A stretch of DNA of 64,000 nucleotides, taken from positions 78,015,093-78,079,092 of the forward strand of contig OX344763.1 in the NCBI GenBank assembly GCA_947034895.1, written 5' to 3'. This DNA is from Rhytidiadelphus loreus. Lineage: Eukaryota > Streptophyta > Bryopsida > Hypnales > Hylocomiaceae. A program made the translations under genes and the position numbers. How positions within the stretch are numbered: the first letter of the stretch is position 1; each line of letters opens with the position of its first letter. Under the pieces are notes generated by a model, which worked only from the letters and a program-made list of their open reading frames with translations, had not been told where the DNA came from and did no database searches. Shown piece by piece: positions 22,216 to 34,309 of the stretch.

Positions 22216-23431
22216 CCACGCTGGTTGTCCACGTCAATTCTGAAGCCCTGCCACGTAGGCAAAATCTATTTACCATGGGGTAAAATTTTTTACCCCTCCG
22301 CGACGCGATGTCAAGTAAACTCGACACTTCGTGACACGCGACACGCAACGTCAGACGTCATACACGACGCCTAAACCCAAAAATATGTCAGACAAGACAA
22401 CCCTGGTCCCTTGTTCCAGTAGCCTCCAATTTAATCTCGGGTGGTGGCGCTGGAGTGTCGGGGACAATGTCGCTCGGGGGAGGCGGGGGAGGAATGTCTG
22501 GGATGAGTTTTGTCGGGGGAAGCGGCGGTAGAACATCAAGCCTAATGTCGCTCAAGGGCTGCGGCGGAGGTACGTCTGCTCTTGTAGGTGGTCGTGTTGG
22601 ATTCGGGTTCGTCACCTTGCGTTGAGATTGACCAGCGTCAACAGTAGATGCCCCTACAACATCCACCGGATTAGAAGACTAACTTTGGATCATCAATTGC
22701 GAAGCAGTCTGTGCGGGCTCTATCGATGCCAGAGGAACTACACCACTTATCTTGTTCATGATGGCTTCAAACTGGTTACCCGACCGCGTTGTATAATCGC
22801 AAATTAGATTTTGGAGTTGATCTAGTCGCACATTTGTCTCCGCATACATTGCAAGATTTGATGCCCTATCTTGAATCCTCTCTGCTTGCAACTGTGCGAT
22901 TTGCGAACCGTAGTCCTCCTGGTCGAAGGCGGCCCTCCTCCGCTTCCCATGGTGCACGGGTGGTGGCGTGCTCGATGGTTGAGTCTCGACCATTTCCACG
23001 CGAACCGGTTGCCCTGACGACGCAGATGATGTCCCCACATTCTGGGACAAATTAATGGGAGTGTAATCCTCCTCGAGCGCAAAGTCATCAGAATTGTCGT
23101 CATCGTCGTCCTCAGTGTCTAAATCAACACTCTCTCGTTGTGATGGCCCTGGTTGCGATGAAGGAGTCTGTGTCAAATTCCATGCAGACTTACGCCTTCT
23201 TTTAGACGATAATGGCGTTGAAGGACCACCAGGTTTCCTACTATGGTACATCTCGTCCACGTAGTATCCCCCCAGAAGAAAGTCATTCTTGTCTAACGAT
23301 TTTCCCAGATTGACAATTGATGTCCAGGGATCCGACTCGTCAGATGTCCCGACAGTGTAGACATTAAACCCTAGCATCTGCACAGGCAATTCAAATATTG
23401 GATATTAGTGAATTGATGATTCATGCAGTTT

Positions 23432-23585
23432 AGGTCGTGCCGACCTAAACATCTCAAAGACTGCACAGTAATTCAGATAATCAGCATTAAATTGCTGAAC
23501 TCCATATCCCTGTTATTTGAATGAATCGACGTAGGAATTCAAATCACAATATGCTATCCACGCAATAATCAGCTCGACTCGACCT
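23432..23585. promoter_or_regulatory. Two GT-type palindromes in intron
   Basis: AGGTCG-TGC-CGACCT at 23432-23446 (flanked by TTT and AAA, so the full 21-bp form) and AGCTCG-ACT-CGACCT at 23571-23585 (one mismatch) both fall in the 221-bp intron 23378-23598. Confidence 0.65.
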
Positions 23586-24976
23586 AAATACAACATACCA
23601 TTGCAGCGCATGTGAATTTCACCCCTACAAACAATGACATGACACTCCTACAGCCGATTGAGTAGCGCCTAAGGATGTTTATGTAAAACTCCATGCGCAA
23701 CTCAGTATTGTGAATGCGGTACTCCAGCTCATTGTATGCCCGCGGCTTATTGAAGACGTCGGTGTTGGGAGCACGGTAGGCTGGTTTGGGAGGAATGATT
23801 GTTGCCTTATCCGGATGCTGCAGAAAGGTCAAATACACTTTCTCGACTGCCTGGCTATTACTCGCAGAATAATCTCCCATTCGTTCATGCTTCGCTGGCA
23901 CGTAGTCCGCATAATCCATGTGGTATGTCTTGAGGACCTCATCGCTCTGTATATAGTGCAAGGCTTGAGTTTGCTCAACTAGATTAGAACAGATGAAGAG
24001 CCAGGTCTGAATTTCATGAAGCAAGGGCTTCTTCATTGCCTGAAACGAATTCATAACCGCAAAAAAATACGGCATCGCTGGAGTGCATTTGCTTTTGTTG
24101 AGCACAACTGGAGTGTATCGAAAATCTAATATGCCGAATTTTATCCCAGACAAAGTGCTCTCCGTCCACGCACGTACAGGCCAATTCAAGTGTTCATCCT
24201 TGTTGATGTCATATGGTCGGTAATGCGCCACCGCAATGGGTTTTACAAATGCTGCACACTGAGCTAAGAAGACCTTAAAGAACTCTGCTGCGTAGGGTGA
24301 AATAACATCTGTCTTCTTATTCCGTGACTTCGTCTGCTTGGCCTCTTTCCAGTAGTCATCCTCCGGTTGCTCTAGAAGAACATTCATCATCGCTCTAGTA
24401 ATGGAGCGACTGTTTTTGAACTCTCTCCACTTTTGGGTGTTGAGTTCATTGAAGGCGTTCAACAAGCCCAGGCTGGGGTCAATGTTGTTCAACTCCTTCT
24501 TCACGAGGTACTTCCTCTTTCGGCGCTCAACCCACTCCTTGCATGTATAACAGCTTTCCAAAACGGAGGATGCCTGTTTTATTGTCACCTTCGGGTGACT
24601 GTGCTTTCTCTTCACTCTATCTTGGTGAAGAATGTGCTTCGCCAATTTACTCATGTCGTCATACGAGAGGTTGCCAAGCCACTTAAAGAATTCATGCGTC
24701 AGATTTCCTGACTCTGACTTCCACCCTGCCTTCTTATTAAATTTGACAAGAGTGTCGGGGTCAATGAGTTTGCCGTGAGCGTTACTGGAAATGACTTCGC
24801 TCCACAATGCAAATACAGGATCTGGAGCGGTTATGATTTTCAGTTCATTCCTAATCTGCAGCTTCTCCTCAGCATCCTTCCCTCGGGATGCTCTTTGCGA
24901 CTTGACAACATCCAACATCACGAATCGCTTGTTCATAGCCTTCACAAATTCCTGTGAACATCATACAATCACATTT

Positions 24977-24991
24977 AGGTCGAGTCGATCT
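24977..24991. promoter_or_regulatory. GT-type palindrome in intron
   Basis: AGGTCG-AGT-CGATCT (one mismatch) lies in the 103-bp intron 24952-25054, the same intron position where the 5.2-7.3 kb paralog carries a CG-type palindrome. Confidence 0.6.
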
Positions 24992-26525
24992 GAATTGCTA
25001 GCATGTTCTAAAACGACATTCACATTTTATTGAAGCAGGCAGTTTGTTAGCTACCTGAAATTTCGCTTTGTTCGCTTTGTTCTCAGCATTTCTTCGAGCA
25101 TTTGATTGCGTTCCGATTGGATTGGCATCCTTCGGGTTCCTTGGTCTTCCCATTGCCTCCCAAACAGTTCTGGCTCCTGGGATATTTGTTGACCAAGACG
25201 GCTTCATCGCTATGAAATGGTTTACTCGGTTATAATAGGCAGAGATGGCCCTCAATTTTGTAGTATCTTGAGACCACACCACGTAGCAATCCCACTGCCG
25301 GAAGTTTTTGACAATGGACTCGTCTAAATTCATGTCCACCATCTTCTTGCTAGCCGTCACGCTGTGCTGACCATTACTTAAAAAGAACTCCCCATTTTTT
25401 ATTTCCTCCCATGACTCTTTACTAGGTTTTAGTGCCTGATTTGTTGGCATTACGCATAGAGTCTGCTTCGTAGTATGATCTGGCATATGTACTAGAAAGT
25501 GCAACATGTCCGTTGCCAGTCGATCTTCGTGGCTTCTAATATTCATCTCTGCTGGCGCCACGATCAATTGTGAGATATGGATCGACTTCTTTTCTTCTAT
25601 TTCAAATATGTACGCATCAGTACATGTTGCCCAGTAGTTTTTGTACGCCTCCGCCGATTTCTTGTAATCGTGTTTCCTTTTTGGATCGTGCGCCTCGGGA
25701 ACATCGGTCACTTCGGAGGCGAAGCTAGGTTCCACGTTGGCAGAGGCAGCCACATTCAGCTCTACAACTCTCTTCGATGAACTGGACGCCAGATTGCTCT
25801 TTCTTGGCCCGGGCGGAGGTGTCGCGCTATTGAGGATTCTTCTTGTTCCTCTGCTGGACTGTGTGCCGAGGGTACCCAATGAACCCTGTCCTTCTCCTCC
25901 TTGGCTTGGAACGTCCTGTGATACCGATCTGGGTGCCATTTCTTTTCGTTTCAACTCCAGCTTTGCTGCTAGCACAGTGAAATTGGTGAACATCTTCCTC
26001 AGTTTGTTACACAATGTCTTCCCAGTGAATGTCTTACCAGTAGTGGACCTAAAAAAGTTATCGTCAATCTTTTTCTTTAACTCTGGAATCTCATCTCTAT
26101 ACTCTGTGGGCTCAAGCGTAACTAAAAAGGGCGTGATGTTGAATGAAATTTTCGCGGAGTCTACAATGAATGTGAAATGGTATTGTTCTTTCTCCGGTAC
26201 CCCAGACAATGCCGTCACACAGTGAATTTTTACAATGGTACCAGTGTCTGGAGCGATATCCTTGATCTTCTCTTCAAATGAGACAGAGTAATATGGTTCA
26301 CTGTCTACATACGTGTAAGTAAAGCAGATCAGATTTTTCAGGGAATCATCTTTAGACTCCAATATTGCATTTTTTCAGGGTTCTGAAACTCCCAAAATTC
26401 TCCTTCGTTGTCGATGTCATCTCCATCATCTTCTTCTCTTTCACGTTGGGATCACTTGAAGAAGGCTTCAAGTTTTGGCACTTGAACGTCCATATTGCAC
26501 AACAAGTGAGTTGTCCAACATATTT

Positions 26526-27127
26526 AGGTCGATCTAAATTTCTCCATTCATAGATGGAGCTCCAATATTTCAGTATCTTATTGTTTCGATTATTGCTGAG
26601 GACTGGTCGGGTCTATTGTTGATACTTTTTAGGTCGAATCGACCTGATTTGTTATATTCTAAATTCCTCATTTATTTTAGAAATTATATTCTTGAATTAT
26701 TTTGAATTTTATCTTGGTCTCTTCTTTGTGTGAAAGATTTGGTAATCTCTAGAGTTCGGGATCAGGTCGAGTCGACCTAAGTTGTATTAGTTTTTTTTGT
26801 TAATGCATTTCATGCTCAAGCTTTAACACGGTCTTCTTTTAAAGATATTTCTCGTTTTCTGATTCATTATTTATTGAGTATCGGCTGTTTAGGTCGACCC
26901 GACCTAAACAGATTTGATTTCATTTAATCATAGGAAATTCTTAGTGTTGTTCTACTGCTACCATGTTGTTATTTTAGGTCGGCTCGACCTGAATTGAGTT
27001 CATCTGCAAATTTCTTCTGTGCTTAGTGACTGCTATGTCACATCTCATTTTAGGTCGACCGACCTAAACGAACGTCTTCAATCACGAGGAACAACTGTAA
27101 TCGACCTAAAAGGACAGTAGTCGACCT
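26526..27127. promoter_or_regulatory. Cluster A of GT-type palindromes, 5' of the minus-strand gene
   Basis: AGGTCG-N3-CGACCT sites occur at 26631-26645 (centre AAT), 26764-26778 (AGT), 26891-26905 (ACC) and 26976-26990 (GCT, G in place of A at the arm edge). A 2-bp-centre version is at 27052-27065, with partial sites at 26526-26535, 27101-27107 and 27121-27127. Spacing is 75-135 bp. Most are extended by T/A flanks. They begin 33 bp upstream of the gene's ATG at 26493. Confidence 0.75.
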
Positions 27128-29229
27128 AAAATTACTGTAAATGACTGCACATTCCACTAAACGTTAGCATTTCCTAAACCCCGAAATGCACTGGCAATGA
27201 ATTCAGAGTTCCTAAAAGATACAAAACTTACAGCAAGAAGTCATACCTTTCCGAGAATGGGAACACAAACGCACTTCAATCACCAAGAATGAAGAAACAA
27301 TCCCAAACCCGGTACACGTACCTGCGCACATTACACATATGTAAACATTAAAAGACGGTTTAACAGAAACTGAAGCATGAAGTACGATTAGAAGGAACCG
27401 GGAAGTTCTGAAATTGTTAAATAAGGGAATTTTTTACATTTACAGTTTGAAAATCAATGAAATGCACAACAAATTTTTCAATCTAACTAAACCACGAACT
27501 ACAACAGAAGGTCGAATGTAACAAAAAATCGTCAACACAAGCATAAACCACTCACACAAAAATGTGCAAGCAGTCAAACGTAGAAAACATGAAATGAGAG
27601 CAGAAACCGTAAACCCTAGATCAGCGTTATGAAATGAAGCTATAACCAAGCATAATGAATTGAACCCTAAACCCAGCATAATGAAATGAAGCCAAATGAA
27701 ATGAAGCACAAACCCTAAACCCAGCGTAATGTCCAAATGAAGCAGAAACCACAGAAATTTAAACGTGGATGCAATTAACCCTAAAGCTGGGAGCACTGAA
27801 ACTAGGAGCACTCAAGCTGGGAGCACTCAAACTTTCACAAACTCTAAATACCTCCAACTGGAGCACTCAAACATGGAGCACTTAAACATGGACCACTCAA
27901 ACTTCCGAATAACTCTAACACCTGTAGGAAGCACTTAAACATGGACCACTCAAACTGCCGAATAACTCTAACACCTGCAGCAAGCCTTGACCCTAAACCA
28001 CAATGAACTCACCCTAAACCACAATAAACCTCTTGAAAGTCTCACCGTAAACCACAACGACATGAACGTCAGGGATGCACGTGAACTCACTGAACTTTCT
28101 TGCGCGCGCTCCGCAGCAGCGGCGTACTTCAGCAACAGCGGTGACCCTAAACTACTTGAGCAGCAACTGCGCGCACTCCACCAGCAACAGCGTACTTGAG
28201 CAGCAGCGGCGGCCGACTTCACCAGCACCGGCGATCACACCCCACTTCAACAACACCCCACAACGGCGATCGCACCCCACTCCGATTCAAATGTCAAACC
28301 AATTTCACAGATGTTCCTCCCCTACTGATACTCGCCTCCTCCCCAGACTCGACGAATGTAGAAGCAACGCGCTCCAAACAAATAGAATAACTTCAACTTA
28401 GCCGATTTCTGGGAACAACTTCAACTTGAACAATTGCTGGAACAACTTGGACAGTGCTAGTACGTCAACAATAGCACCTCTCCTTCCCCCAACACCCAAA
28501 GTTAACATCCAATAGCTTGCACATCCATGAAAACGCCAACAAGAACACTCAATTGCTGGAAAATTACAGCTCGAGCGCGCATCCACAATGTCGTCAATTT
28601 CAATCGTTCCAACGCCCAACCAAATCCAACCATACAGTAAAGCAGCACTATTGTATGATAATTTGGGTGTCTAGCTTGCCATTGCCACACCCCAACCAGC
28701 CAATTGCTGAGCTCAATCAATGATTCCTCATCAAGACTCTGGATTGAAGAGACCGTTTGCAAGTGAGCGTTGGGAGAGAGGCTTTGTGAGGAAATCTATC
28801 AATGGCGCTTCCTCCTCCTCAGACTCGACGAATGTAGAAGCAACGCGCTCCAAACAAACAGAATAACGCAATTCACGCACGACCAGACTTCAGCAACACC
28901 AGCATCGAATTCAAAGCCACAGCATGAGAATCACAAGCACAACATCGGAATTTTTCGGCGCCAAAACCTAACAACAATTTCGCAGATTGTCCTCCCTGCA
29001 TCCTCCCATCATCCTCCCATCCCTCTCCCGAGACCCGCCTTTCTCACGCGACCCGGACCCTCCCGAGACCCACCCTGAAACCGAGACCCGCCCTCCTCCC
29101 CAGACCCGGCCCCTCCCGAGACCCGACCCCTTCCGAGACCCACCCTCTCCCGAGCTTCGCCTGCCTCACCAGACCCATTCCCATTCCAAAATCCAACATG
29201 TATTCGGGGATCAAAGTAGATTGACCCCC
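27128..29229. other. Non-coding stretch with small repeats
   Basis: No supported gene. 27600-27740 repeats AACCCTAAACCCAGC.TAATG with GAAATGAAGC. 27790-27975 repeats GGAGCACTCAAAC about eight times plus a 57-bp unit (ACATGGACCACTCAAACT.CCGAATAACTC). 28337-28391 and 28811-28866 are near-identical 55-bp copies (CAGACTCGACGAATGTAGAA..). 29030-29150 is rich in CCCGAGACCC. Frames over these are Pro/Ser-rich and unconvincing. Confidence 0.5.
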
Positions 29230-32200
29230 TCGCTCGTCCTTATTAGGGGTGCATTTAAAAAAAAACGTACTTTGGGCCGTTCTAGAGTATACTCTTGACC
29301 TCCCTAGACTAATTTGGGTATTTGATCGCAAAAATGAATTAAAATTTTGCAGAAAAATTCATGTGCAGAAAAAAAAAAAATTACAGGGTTTGCCCGTAGG
29401 GCCGAGCAAGGGGGTCATTTCTCCCTGGCCCTATTCGGGAAGTTTAGGAATAAGTGTTACAGTAATCATACTAACTCATTAGTGTTGTTGTTTTTCCAAT
29501 AAGAAGACTGAAAACAAACAAAAAAATTAGAAAAAATTAGAGATGAAATAGTGTAAAAAGTAAAATACACATCTTAGATGACATCTAGATTTTGCATCAC
29601 TCTTTGAAATCCATTTGCCTTTGATTGCACCAATCTAAAACATGAAATTGTCAAAGATGTTTTTTTAGGTTTTGTTTTCAAGCCATAGAACTCTAAAAGT
29701 TTCATAACTTGAAGGTACATCCTAAACCAAAAATAAATTTGAAAGCGCCCAACCTTAGACACTTACTTCTTATTTAGAGACCACATGTAGATTCCCTTAA
29801 AATGAAAAAAAAAAAATTAATGAAAATAACTTTGCACAAATTCATACTGATCACAATATTGGTGAAATTTTAGTACGAATTCGTACCCATCTATTAAAAA
29901 AATATGAATCTTAAGTATGAATTCATACGCATTACAACATTTTCGCAACTAAAGTATGAACCGTCCATTGAAAATTGAAATTAGGGTGCCTTACTATGAA
30001 TGAAGAATATTTTGTAGTATATAAATACTTGCAGTTTCTTTATTATATAAATAAAAATAGTTTCCTTACAAGTTTTAACCACACTAAATTATGAATGTTC
30101 TATAGTATATAAATAAATGTACTTTAGGATTACATTTTGAATACTTTTAATTCTATCACTATTGTAATTAAGAGTCATGAATCTCTCTTAGAAAAATCTC
30201 AAATATATGTATGTATATTGAATGACTTTAATGGCTTTTAAAGTACATTTCTTCTAGTAAGGCTACTTAATTGTCAAAGAAACCTAATTTTTTTTTCCAG
30301 GAAATGTAATTAAAGATCTCATATTGTCCTCCTAAAAATTAGAGGTAATACATGTCTTCCTCATTCATATTCTAGCACTTCATCAATAACCTTATATAGT
30401 CTTTTCGAATTGTACAGTTCATATGACTCTTCCCTATTCATAATGTGCCCCTTCCTCATGTGCAAATTGTTGTGTAAAGCATATGCGAAATAGTGAAAAT
30501 GGATTGCTACACTCTATGTAATTTATAAGTATCTCACATTAGATTAATATTTTAATTTAGAGTATTGTAATTCAATATGATTCCGGAATGCATCCGTACG
30601 TTTAGTTGACATCATCTATCTACCTCTACGAAAATAATAATTAGCACTGTAGTTCATACTGCTTTATAATAAATAAAAATTGGCCCACTATACTATGCAA
30701 GGATAAACAATTCGACTCCTATTGTACATTAAACAATTCTTAGTTAGCCATTGGTTGGAAATAAACTATATCATCATTAAATAAGTATTTTAGGAAGTTT
30801 TGTTAATTACTTGGACCTACTAGCTTTTAGCTTGCAAAACAAAGAAGCACACATGATGTCATGTGTGCCCTAATTCATGAAATGTATTTTAAAGGACATA
30901 ATTGATTAAAGGCATAGAAGTCCCATTGAAATGCATAGTAAAATAATTCTCAATAAGTTTCTAGAATTAGAATTCTTTATAAAATTTAGAAGTTCTAGAG
31001 GTTCTATTTGAACACGACTCACTAATAATTGGGATACTTCTCACATTTAAAAGATCTAATTAAAGTTCAACGCATATAGAAATGTATGTGTTCTCCTTCT
31101 TTATTTACATTAATAAGAATTAGTTCAATGGTTTTATGAATTTCAATTCATTCAATTGTTGTCAATTGTAGAGAAACAAATTTCGTTGAACATTTCCATG
31201 AATTATAACTTTTGAAATTATAAACAACTCGGCAACAATTACAAGAATTGTACTAAAGTTAAAATATCTGAAAGTACAATGAATGAAAACGTGACTTGCT
31301 TTAATGTCTTGTTTACAATGAAAGAAATAGTAGTTACATGATTCTAAAAATATATGCTTTTCATACGAATAATCAGAATTTCATTGGGAAATTTCAACGC
31401 ATAATGACATTGCTTAGGGTGATTTTTGTTTAGTATAAAATCTAAAATATGTGGAATGAATAAGTGACTAAATGCCTTCTTCTATGAAATGAATGTTTCC
31501 ATGATCTTTGTGACTTCGTGATATTCAAAACATGTATGAATCTTTTTCCACGCATTCATACATTAATTCTATGAGTTCTACTATGAACTACATGTCAATT
31601 TTAAAGAATACATAAAGTAAAGCGCATTAATATAAAATTTAATTGTTATAAAAGTAAGTAAGCCTTTCCCAAGAAAGTGTACAGTTATGCTTGATGATAA
31701 TTGGTATAATTCCGAAAAGCAATTAGGCAGTTTGGGCATAAGTACATAACATTAATAAATCCTAAACCATCAATCATTTTCATTCATTCATGGCTTTTTA
31801 CAATGAATGCTTCAATTGATGGCCTACTCATACTCTAAAACAAAGTAATCATTAATTATAACTATAGGATACATCATGTTTAAGACTATGATTTGTAATT
31901 ACCAAATTCATTCACTTAAGAATAATCATGAGAAATTCAAAGTCTAACTTCTGAATGTGTCTTACATTAGTATGTTTTGCAATTATGTCCGCATGTGAAG
32001 TGCATGAATAAATAAGGTATAATGCACCTTTCAAAAGTTAGTAGGAGCCATACAATTGCACGTCACCATTTTAGAATTTAACCTTTCAAGCTATAATTAC
32101 TAAAACTTTAGTAAAAGAAATAATGTACTACAAGTATACTGTCCCTCTGTCTAATAAGAGAAATAATTATGGATGACGCACATTCTTATTTTTTATCAAG

Positions 32201-33613
32201 TATTTTTTTCTAAATAACAACATATGAATATACAAGGTACTAGGGTATATACAAATTAAAGTGGATGTTCAATGACCTTTTTTTTAACTTTGAAGATGTA
32301 ATGAACACAAAAATGGACCATCAAAGATCTTGATTTTAATCTTCATTCGTGAATATTAATTAGCTTTTGTGAGCTTCTATTACAAGTTTTCATGTGATGG
32401 TTTTGTCAAATATCTTGATATGACAATATCTATATCTTGGGATGTGTTTCTTAGTCTACTACTTTATTTATTAGAAAGCTTATGGAAGGCCTTTTATAGG
32501 AATGTCCCCCTTCCACACATGAAGGTGCCTCAAACCTATATGGCCCTCAAACCTCGAACTTTAGACTCTACACTTTGTGATGGAGAATGTAGTTCATAAA
32601 ATCGAATATAGAATAAGACTACTACTTATATTTATATTTTATATCATACATATATATACTGTTTGTTTGTTGACTTTTTGTTCACATTTGGGTAAGTCAA
32701 GTAATTGGACAACTCTAAACAAGAATCACATTCTTGATGAATTTAAAAAATATATATTGTGCTACCTTTTCAAGAATTTATTGACTTGCATTTGGGCTAT
32801 AAATATCCCTAAACGTTGTTGAGGTTGTCTTGCATATATATAGCCCAAGTGCAAGTCAACTTATTGTTTAACTTCTAAATGCCCGAGGCACCAAAATCTA
32901 GTATTTGCAAAACACCGAAGTAAAATTAATCCTATTTAGTAGTTCATACTTTTCAATAACACTTCTAGAAGTTTAGTTTTAGCATCAAAATATCGATCGA
33001 AAAAATAATAATATTGATTATTCTATTCAAGATTTTGAGCAAGGGTACCCATTGCAATCTTCAGTACCCTTAGTGTTGAGAGATCTTGAAATGAGTCTCA
33101 CAAACACTAGACTTTGGACTAAAATCACACCGAAAATTCAATTTTAAAACATTATAGAATAGATTTGAAGAAGCCATCAATTGTTTGGGGTTATACCAAT
33201 TAGGCCCTTAAACCTCATATTTTCTCGGTTACCAAGTTCTTACATCCTCACTTTTGTAAAGAGCATTGAAAGACTTCACATCACTCTTGCGATTTTCACA
33301 CCTTACCCGTAAACCCTAAACCCTAAACCCTAAACCCTAAATTCTGTACGGTTACAATTCATAAAACAATCATACAACTTATTAAAATGATGGCATTTTG
33401 TTCAAATTGGAGCAAATTCCAAAAAGCTCAGAATAGGCCTCGGGTAATTAGGAGTACAAATAGTTAAGGGAATGAAGAAAAAGTCCGGCCAATTATAGAA
33501 ACAGTATAGCACATTGCAGTCCAAGATAAGAAAGAGAATTTTAGGAAGCTGAAAAAAAAAGTTCAAAAAAAGTTCATTCTAAACTAAAATACCTAAACCC
33601 AAAATAATTTAGA
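29230..33613. other. AT-rich stretch without genes
   Basis: About 4.4 kb with no frame above about 80 codons, no recognisable domain and no strong repeat structure. It may be the interior of an old element: 33030-33300 is a diverged inverted copy of 4060-4400 (GGGTACCCATTGCAATCTT, AATTGTTTGGGGTTATA, AACCTCATATTTT). Confidence 0.5.
33314..33341 (+). repeat. Interstitial plant telomere-type repeat, CCCTAAA x4
   Basis: Four perfect CCCTAAA units in tandem, preceded by one degenerate unit (CCGTAAA). Short CCCTAAA doublets recur at 18065-18090 and 27660-27720. Confidence 0.9.
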
Positions 33614-33925
33614 CTATGAACTGTCAGTCCTAAATAAGGTGAAGGAATAAAGAAAGCTACCAGCTGCCCATGTCGTTTTCCTAGTGAACAGTACCTTACT
33701 CCAGGAATTTCGAGGAAAAGCACGAATGTTGTTGGCATGGCATCTTAGAATTCGAAATTCGGTGTTGTAGTTGCCGCCATCCCCATTCCCGCCTAGAAGT
33801 AGTTGAGTACTATCGACTTTTGGCTTCTTCATTTTCCTTTTCTCCTCTAAAGCGACTGTGAAGCTCCGCTTACGCACTGCTCCTTTGTTTTCCACCACTA
33901 TTGATTTCCGTGAAGAGTTGTTCAA
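33614..33925 (-). CDS. Short basic hypothetical exon
   Basis: A minus-strand ATG frame of 103 codons with a basic, nuclear-signal-like start (RKSIVVENKGAVRKRSFTV, EEKRKMKKPK). A plausible donor (AAG then GTACTG) lies after NSWSK, so the true exon may be about 75 codons. No family is recognised, and it may be chance. Confidence 0.25.
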   Translation of the reverse strand: MNNSSRKSIVVENKGAVRKRSFTVALEEKRKMKKPKVDSTQLLLGGNGDGGNYNTEFRILRCHANNIRAFPRNSWSKVLFTRKTTWAAGSFLYSFTLFRTDSS

Positions 33926-34309
33926 TCACAGACCGTGCACGATTGTACTATTGTAGTTCGTTGACGCGCTTCACATTTTTGGTATGACATGCAGGAATCC
34001 TTAGTGTCTCGGGAAGTTTCCATTGAAATGTACCATAGGGTTCACGGTTTTGCTTATGATTATCCTCCTCCTCACTCAAGAATTTCTTTGTATTTCAAGT
34101 TAGTCAGAGTCGTCTGCAGAGTACATATTTCGCGAGATGGTACACTTGCAACTGCTACATTGTGTACTGCTTTCATATACGGACCAGTTCATTATATTTC
34201 AGAGTCGTACAGTAGTAGTTTAAAAACATCCGAATATGTCGCCGGAAATCACAGAATACGACATTAAGAGAAAACAACATTTGAAGTTCCTGAATTTCCG
34301 GAGACATTC

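Larger units (their letters stand above)
17140..22405. mobile_element. Complete hAT-like DNA transposon, 5266 bp, inserted in an exon
   Basis: The termini are CAGGGTTGTTC at 17140 and GACAACCCTG ending at 22405, so a CAGGGTTGT inverted end is shared. The flanks are GTCCCTCG (17132-17139) and GTCCCTTG (22406-22413), an 8-bp target duplication with one difference. An 8-bp duplication and C/TAGGGTTG ends are characteristic of the hAT superfamily. Inside both ends lie CGCAGTCGCCC-type arrays and GTAAAA/TTTTAC palindromic tracts. The host exon's minus-strand frame (KLEATGTRD) continues as SIVSPEVDPSVSVDL on the other side with no stop, which shows precise insertion. No hAT transposase frame is visible. 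It carries instead a spliced non-transposase gene (19933-20739), so it is probably non-autonomous. Confidence 0.9.
22406..26493 (-). pseudogene. 5' exons of the ParB/DGQHR-like element gene
   Basis: The minus-strand exons are about 26493-25055, 24951-23599 and 23377-22406, the last continuing across the hAT insertion at 17131. Introns 24952-25054 and 23378-23598 are phase-0 GT-AG introns. An acidic stretch ending EGEFWEF starts the protein, followed by a conserved block (SFEEKIKD.....KIHC) and a Ser/Pro linker. A block with KQTLCVMP and FFLSNGQHSVTASKKM follows; NGQHS-x2-A resembles the ParB/DGQHR nucleotide-binding box, which is a tentative call. Exon 2 (HEFFKWLGNLSYDD, CYTCKEWVERRKRKYLVKKEL) is unknown to me, and exon 3 is acidic and Pro-rich with basic KRRRK/GKRRR patches. 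Damage: TGA at 26452-26454, a frameshift near 26360 (by comparison with the 7.3-kb copy) and TAG at 22679-22681. The second copy shows this gene is repeated, hence part of a mobile element. Confidence 0.75.
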
